Source: Parietichytrium sp. I65-24A (taxonomy: Eukaryota > Sar > Bigyra > Thraustochytrida > Thraustochytriidae). From it: a stretch of DNA of 64,000 nt. Shown here piece by piece: positions 59,087-64,000 of this stretch. The position numbers were made by a program, and so were the translations under genes. Every line of letters starts with the position of its first letter. Position 1 is the stretch's first letter. Below the pieces are notes generated by a model, which did no database searches, was not told the origin of the DNA, and was given only the letters and a program-made list of their open reading frames with translations. The DNA is taken from contig BLSF01000010.1 of assembly GCA_012862575.1 (NCBI GenBank), forward strand, positions 496,001 to 560,000. The letters are read 5' to 3'.

Positions 59087-61091
59087 ATATTTTAAAACAG
59101 TCACAACTCTCTCACATTCCCACTGAAAGTGTGAGTCAGAGGCTGTGTGAGTGCTTCTTCAGTACTAGAGTAATATATCGTGTCCCCACGCCAGCGTCTC
59201 TACCCCTTCCATAAGGTGCTCTAGCATTCTGACTCGGCAAAAGTTGACATTCCAAGCCAGTTATGCTGTCCCACTTTTTGTTTGTGAGTCATACATGCCT
59301 ATCGTACTATTAAACGGGCTTAGGTGGGCAGTTTGGGTGACCGGGCTGGTGATGGGTGTTCAAGATTCAGAGATACATGCAATCATGTGCAAACAGCTTG
59401 CCAACAGGTGGCTTAGAGTATCTTTGGACGGCCATTCGCCAAGTCTCCTACGACTGCGAATAGCTTTGCCATTCCTCTCTCTCCCTCTCCCCCTTTTTCT
59501 CTTTTTCTTTCACGGGGATTTTCATTATTCATTTTGATTGACGCAGAGTGCTCGAGCGGTGCTGTGCTTGGCACGGCACGCACCTGTCTGGCCTTGAAGC
59601 CAGGAGCCTCAACCACGATGAGATCAGATCTTCCCGAATCGGAGCAATCAGTCGTGCGGCCAGACCGATCGGCGGGTACGTGAAAGCCTAGAGGCGATGC
59701 CCTTAAGTCGTTGAGTCCGAAGAAAGGAGAGAAGGTGTGATTGAGACGTATCTTTCCCCGCCTATGCGGTCTATGCGGCGGTGCGGTGTGCTACTTCCCG
59801 GGGCTCTGCAAACGAGCTGAGGGAAGCATCCTCATTCACCGTTGTTATCGCGGTGTCCGAGTCCAAAGACAGACGCATGTCCTCGTCGTCCTGAATTCTT
59901 AAAAAAATATGCATTTCTAAACAACAGTCTCTCGGGTTTCTCGTGGTTTCTGCGCCCCTGATATCCCCACAGATGAATAACCAACCACATATACAACTCG
60001 AAAAAGTTGACTGCGAAAGCGAAAAGCCGGCTAATTCGCCTTATACCTGCAGTACTCGGGATGAATTGGAGCCGATATCTGCGTGTTGCAGTACGGAAAA
60101 GTGATAGTTGAGTGAATAGTAGGCTCGTGCGGTCCCAAGGGGCAAAACAAGTTGACCCGCGGGACATCTGACATCATCTGACTCCTTCCTTCTTCAACAC
60201 TCAAGGGGCATGATTACCTATTATTATTATCGACACCTTGGCTCCTGCGTTCGCACGATCAAAACCATTCGCAAATCTTTCCGGAGTTGAGGAAGTTCTT
60301 CAAACGAGCCTTCGTCCCTTCCACTTTCCCCCTCTAAAAAAAAAAAAATTCTAGATTCTAAATCCTGAAATCTGTGTTCACTGCTCAGAAAAGCTTTGCA
60401 GAACTAAGAATAACAGTAGTAATTCTAAAGATTGTTTACTCCCTTCCAAGCCACGTGGGTCTTACGTGCTAGTAGATCAGCCGTAGGCTGTATGCGCCGC
60501 GAGGCAGTGCGAGCTGAGGGCCGAGAACGCACTGGCGAGAGAGAGAGAGTGGCGAGAGGCGCTGGGGGACCAAGTTCTAAACTCTATTCATCGGATACTG
60601 TAGAATTATTGACACTGTTTGCGCGAGTCGCTGGAGGTGCCATGTGGGACGCCAAAAAACTAAATATAATAAAAATGGAGTTTTGCACATACCGGACGCG
60701 GGGTGAGGACTGTGCGAGAGGTAGGTGAAAGGAAGGAAGACTTAGTCTGGTTCCAGCGCAGTGGTACCTGGTGGATGTAGTATGTTATTGTTACGCTTAG
60801 GTAGCACAAGATCCAAAAGATACTCTTTGGTCCTGATGGCCAGAGTTGAAGGACGTAGAAAGCTTAGCTTTCAACTTGAAATTGATGCAAGTTCCCGTGA
60901 GCCGAGTAGAGAGAAGAAGCAAAACGATAAGAGCGATTTGAAGAGCGATAGAACGATAAAACGATGGCTGGATCGATCATTTAACGGGTTGACGAGGATC
61001 TCGTTGCACTCGTCTGACGTATCTAGCGCAAGAGTATCCGCCACGGTATCTCACCGTTCTCGGGATCTTAGGAAGCATCCTTCGACTTGAT

Positions 61092-61102
61092 TGACTGTGA
61101 AT
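61092..61102 (+). repeat. TGACTGTGAAT motif, copy 5 (extended form)
   Basis: Lies within the same 17-base TTGATTGACTGTGAATG as copy 4, in the 8.3-kb gap. Confidence 0.6.
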
Positions 61103-63928
61103 GAATTATTATTTTAGATTGCTTTTGCTTAGTTCGTCTCACAGACAACCTTGAAAAGACAGTGAGTGAGCGGCGGCCCACACCGTGTTGCACTGCAGAC
61201 ACATCGTGTAAGAACGAGTTGGCGATTGCAATGAATCATTTCCGTTGGTTCGCTCAGAACCGTGACCGTTCGATCATCTTTTTGCTTTTTTCATTACTGG
61301 GTAGGATAAAAATAAAACACTAGCTCTTTCTGTACTCAACGCAGGTCGTTTCTGGACGAGAAGAAACGAGTCCCTGGGCTCTTGGCTGTTTGGCTGGTGT
61401 TTGATTGCGAAGAAAATATGAGCGGTGATCGTGCTACTCATGCTATTCGTGCGACGCTAGGCCGGCATTTCCAAACAAGCGACGAGACACTTTCAAACAA
61501 ACGACAAGAGCGCCGGGCGATGTATTGAGGAGCCGACTTCCACCAACAAGTCAAAAGAAATGACTGCTCCCAAATGACCTCGGGCCAAACGTAGGACGTA
61601 GTGAGTTGAGCCTCGTTCGGAGGAGCAACAAGTGCTCCGTTCTTTCCTTGTTTCTCTTTCCTTCCCATACCATTGAAACCGTTGACCGCATGTCCCTCTC
61701 CACTTTACTGACCATGATCATGATCACTTTTGGATCAATCAAGATTTTCAAATTAACCCTGTAAAACGACGACAGCGAATGAATGCGTTCTTACAGTGGA
61801 AAGAAACCCCAGCAGACGGTGAGAAAGTCACCGTTTGCCGCTTGTGACTCACTCACAACTCACAAACGTTGAGTAGCTGAGGCGAGTGGAGAAGAAAAGA
61901 AAGTCGCGACGATTTTGCTCAATGAAAAGGTGCGACACAGCTGGACCGTGAGTACTAGTACACCAGCACAGAACGAAAGCAGTTGCGAGATGCCACCTCC
62001 TAATAATCGTCTCTCGGCCTCACGATTGATAAACAACGGCGTGGGACGACCTTTTCGAAGCTTTTCTTTCCTCAGCATTCTGCTCGATTAATTTCATTCA
62101 ATTGAAACAAAGTCATCCAAAAAGATGATCTTGATCGAAGATATCCGCCTTTCAATGAACATGAAAAATAAACAAATAACAAAATGAAACGAAACAAGCA
62201 AAGTACTTGAGACTCCTCTGAAAGGCTGTGTTGATGATCTTCGATAGCACTCACTCACGCATCCATCCATCGCCTCCATCTCTCGTTTCTTGTGAGGCGG
62301 ATTCACGTCTTCCTCACACCTCACGGACCGACCTCGAATCTCCCTGGATCCCTGGACCCACAAAGTAAGGCAGACTAGCAGAGCAGCCTGGCAGCTGCGT
62401 CCGCGAAAGGTCAAGGAAGACATAGGCCTCATTGGCCATGGACGAATGTGGCGAGCCGACTTGCCATTCCTGGCGTTTCGTGTATTGGAAGAGTTCGCGC
62501 CATCGCCTTCACCTTGTACAAAGTCGTACGCAAACCTTCGCAAGGCGTAGAGGCAATAGAACCCGGACCCAGCCCGGATACAGTGTAGCTGGCCCATCTG
62601 CCGGACTCTTGTGGACCGCCTTGTGTTCTTGTAGCTCGCTCTCCCTAGCTTGCTTTCATTCAGTGTACGCATGGTGCTCAAGCGCTTGAACAAAGAGCGA
62701 ATGAAACTATTTGCAAGCATGATTTCGCAGTAGCAGACAGCGCCAATGTGAGTCGGGGACTCGACAGAGAAGAAGATGGCGACTTTTGGAACCACACCAC
62801 CAGAGTGTTAAAGAAAGAAAGAATGAAATAAAGAAAAGGAGAAAGAATAAAGGATAGAAAGAAAAAATACTCGAGTTGTCGAACCAACCTTGTAGCCTTT
62901 GGTTTACAGAGTGAATGAAACGAACCTAGTGCAGTGTCGCACCTTCGAAAAACAGAACCAAGATTTGGCAGAAGACAAAAAATGAAAGAGGCCAACTACC
63001 AGAGGTCATGATCACCGCCGAAAGGTGGCGATGACTTTGCGATTCAAAACGCATTGTTTCATTCACTTGGAAGAAACCAATCATAGCCGCAGAGAGATTT
63101 TTTGGATTACCAATGCTGCGATTGCTTGCCCAGCCAAGTCGAAGAAAGATGAATACAAGTGTGAGCATCGTCTCAGGTTTCTTCTTTGAGCAGAAATTGA
63201 AATTTGAACCCGTCCTTGGCTGCACTTGGTTCTCTGCCGTTGCTTCTGGGACAAGATGCGCACCATCCGCACCGTGAACAGCAACCACCAACAACAGAAA
63301 GAAAAAGGAAAAGAGGGAGAGAGAAATAGCCGAGAATAGTTACGCGCCAGTTCCGCCAGCACACGTATGCTAGCATCTCAATCTCAATCTCGGCTCGTAA
63401 AAAAAACACAAGCGACCAGCCGCACTTGTAGAAAAGCCCTACACTCCATTCGCGGCTGAAAGGGAGCCGCGGGTTAGAGTGAGTGAAATGTGAAATGAAA
63501 TGAACACTCCGCATACTCGGTGCATCGCTCCTCACTGTCGGTAAGACTGACAACATTCTCGATTCAAATCGCAGATGCTGTCAACTCGTCTCTGGTATGG
63601 ACCAGAGTGACTTTTGTACCGGCGGTGATCCACAGAGACCCGCTTGCCCTGCCTCACGCAAACTAACCTAGACACCAATCAACCAACCAACCAACTAATC
63701 AGCCAACCAGCAAGAAGGATCAGAGAATGCACGTCCACAGGTATCAGAGCCGCTCGATAATGGACACCACATATGCATACAAGTATTACCCGTCTGGCAC
63801 AGTCCAGTCACAAGTCTGTCTTCTTCCATACATCAGCAGCAGCTCGCCGCCGCGCGAGCAGCAGCAAAACCCAAACGCAGAGAGCCAAGCGCTAAAGTGG
63901 ACTTGAAAAGAACGAACAAAGAGTGAAA

Positions 63929-64000
63929 ATGTCTGTCGTCGTCGCCAACCCGGAATTTGTGGGCGAGTCCAAGCCGGACCCCGAGCCATTTCTCGCGCGC
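63929..64000 (+). CDS. N-terminus of a fifth lipase-family paralogue (truncated by window end)
   Basis: ATG 63929 opens a frame of 24 codons to the window end: MSVVVANPEFVGESKPDPEP and then FLAR. It matches the N-terminal stub of lipases 2 and 4 (MSVVA(V/I)NP, then acidic/Pro residues, then SF(V/M)(E/Q)R). It is on the opposite strand from the other members. The TM helix and catalytic domain would follow outside the window, so identity rests on this short conserved stub. Confidence 0.6.
   Translation, partial: MSVVVANPEFVGESKPDPEPFLAR

Larger units (their letters stand above)
55625..63928. other. 8.3-kb region with no recognisable gene
   Basis: By far the longest gap of the window, in an otherwise gene-dense sequence. 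It carries a perfect 22-bp palindrome at 58241, an inverted repeat of GAATGCAGAA units at 58.9-59.1 kb, GA-rich runs (57925-57945, 60535-60550) and a TGACTGTGAAT copy at 61092. All frames are short or start at non-ATG codons; the longest (62094-62795, minus) starts with GTG and shows no domain. Multi-exon genes, non-coding RNAs or promoter DNA for the lipase genes on both sides cannot be excluded. Confidence 0.45.

Noticed and set aside
62094-62795. 233-codon minus-strand ORF in the gene desert
   Set aside because: It starts with GTG, shows no domain or typical composition, and overlaps purine-rich low-complexity sequence.
1-64000. CRISPR arrays, prophage, bacterial operons, rRNA operons
   Set aside because: No regular repeat-spacer structure, phage genes or ribosome-binding-site-led gene chains; gene content is eukaryotic nuclear.

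Overview
This is nuclear DNA of a flagellate, intron-poor unicellular eukaryote. Long single-exon ORFs encode textbook eukaryotic proteins: a Vps15/PIK3R4 homologue, a FAF2/UBXD8-type UBX protein, elongin B, the spliceosomal protein MFAP1 and a CAP C-terminal domain. A CCDC42/CFAP73-type coiled-coil protein implies a ciliated stage. A very large WW/IQ/TPR protein, few introns and moderate GC would suit a stramenopile such as a labyrinthulomycete (thraustochytrid). That placement is inference; no rRNA or organelle marker is present to confirm it.

Layout. 0-9 kb: 3' end of a probable GH36 (raffinose synthase/Sip1-like) gene, a tentative RhoGAP-like protein, a myristoylatable CAP C-terminal-domain protein, a CaMKK-like kinase whose VAIK lysine is arginine, and the UBX protein. 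10-23 kb: elongin B (with the one intron I can support), an acidic protein, two divergent coiled-coil genes, MFAP1, peptide deformylase and an EGF/7TM membrane protein. Two places here (N at 13264; Ns at 18006 and 18974) are contig joins where the same locus is written two or three times. They carry haplotype differences and are not real tandem genes. 25-42 kb: a RhoGAP-fold protein, Vps15, a type II membrane protein with a LamG-like domain, and the 2065-residue WW/IQ/TPR protein.

42-64 kb differs in character. It is gene-poor and holds a family of membrane-anchored class 3 lipases: four intact paralogues, all on the minus strand (43.3, 46.5, 51.8 and 54.4 kb), a decayed fifth copy at 42.7 kb, and the N-terminus of another member on the plus strand at the right edge. 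Gaps of 1.4-8.3 kb separate them, rich in simple repeats, palindromes and a recurrent short motif (TGACTGTGAAT). This lineage-specific lipase expansion is the most distinctive accessory feature of the window.

How the genes relate. Most are unrelated housekeeping genes in mixed orientation, as expected for a eukaryote, with no operons. Membrane trafficking and signalling (Vps15, two RhoGAP-like proteins, the CAP domain, the kinase, the 7TM protein) and ubiquitin/ERAD functions (UBX protein, elongin B) are well represented. Start codons were set to the first in-frame ATG; several longer open frames begin only with non-ATG codons and were trimmed.
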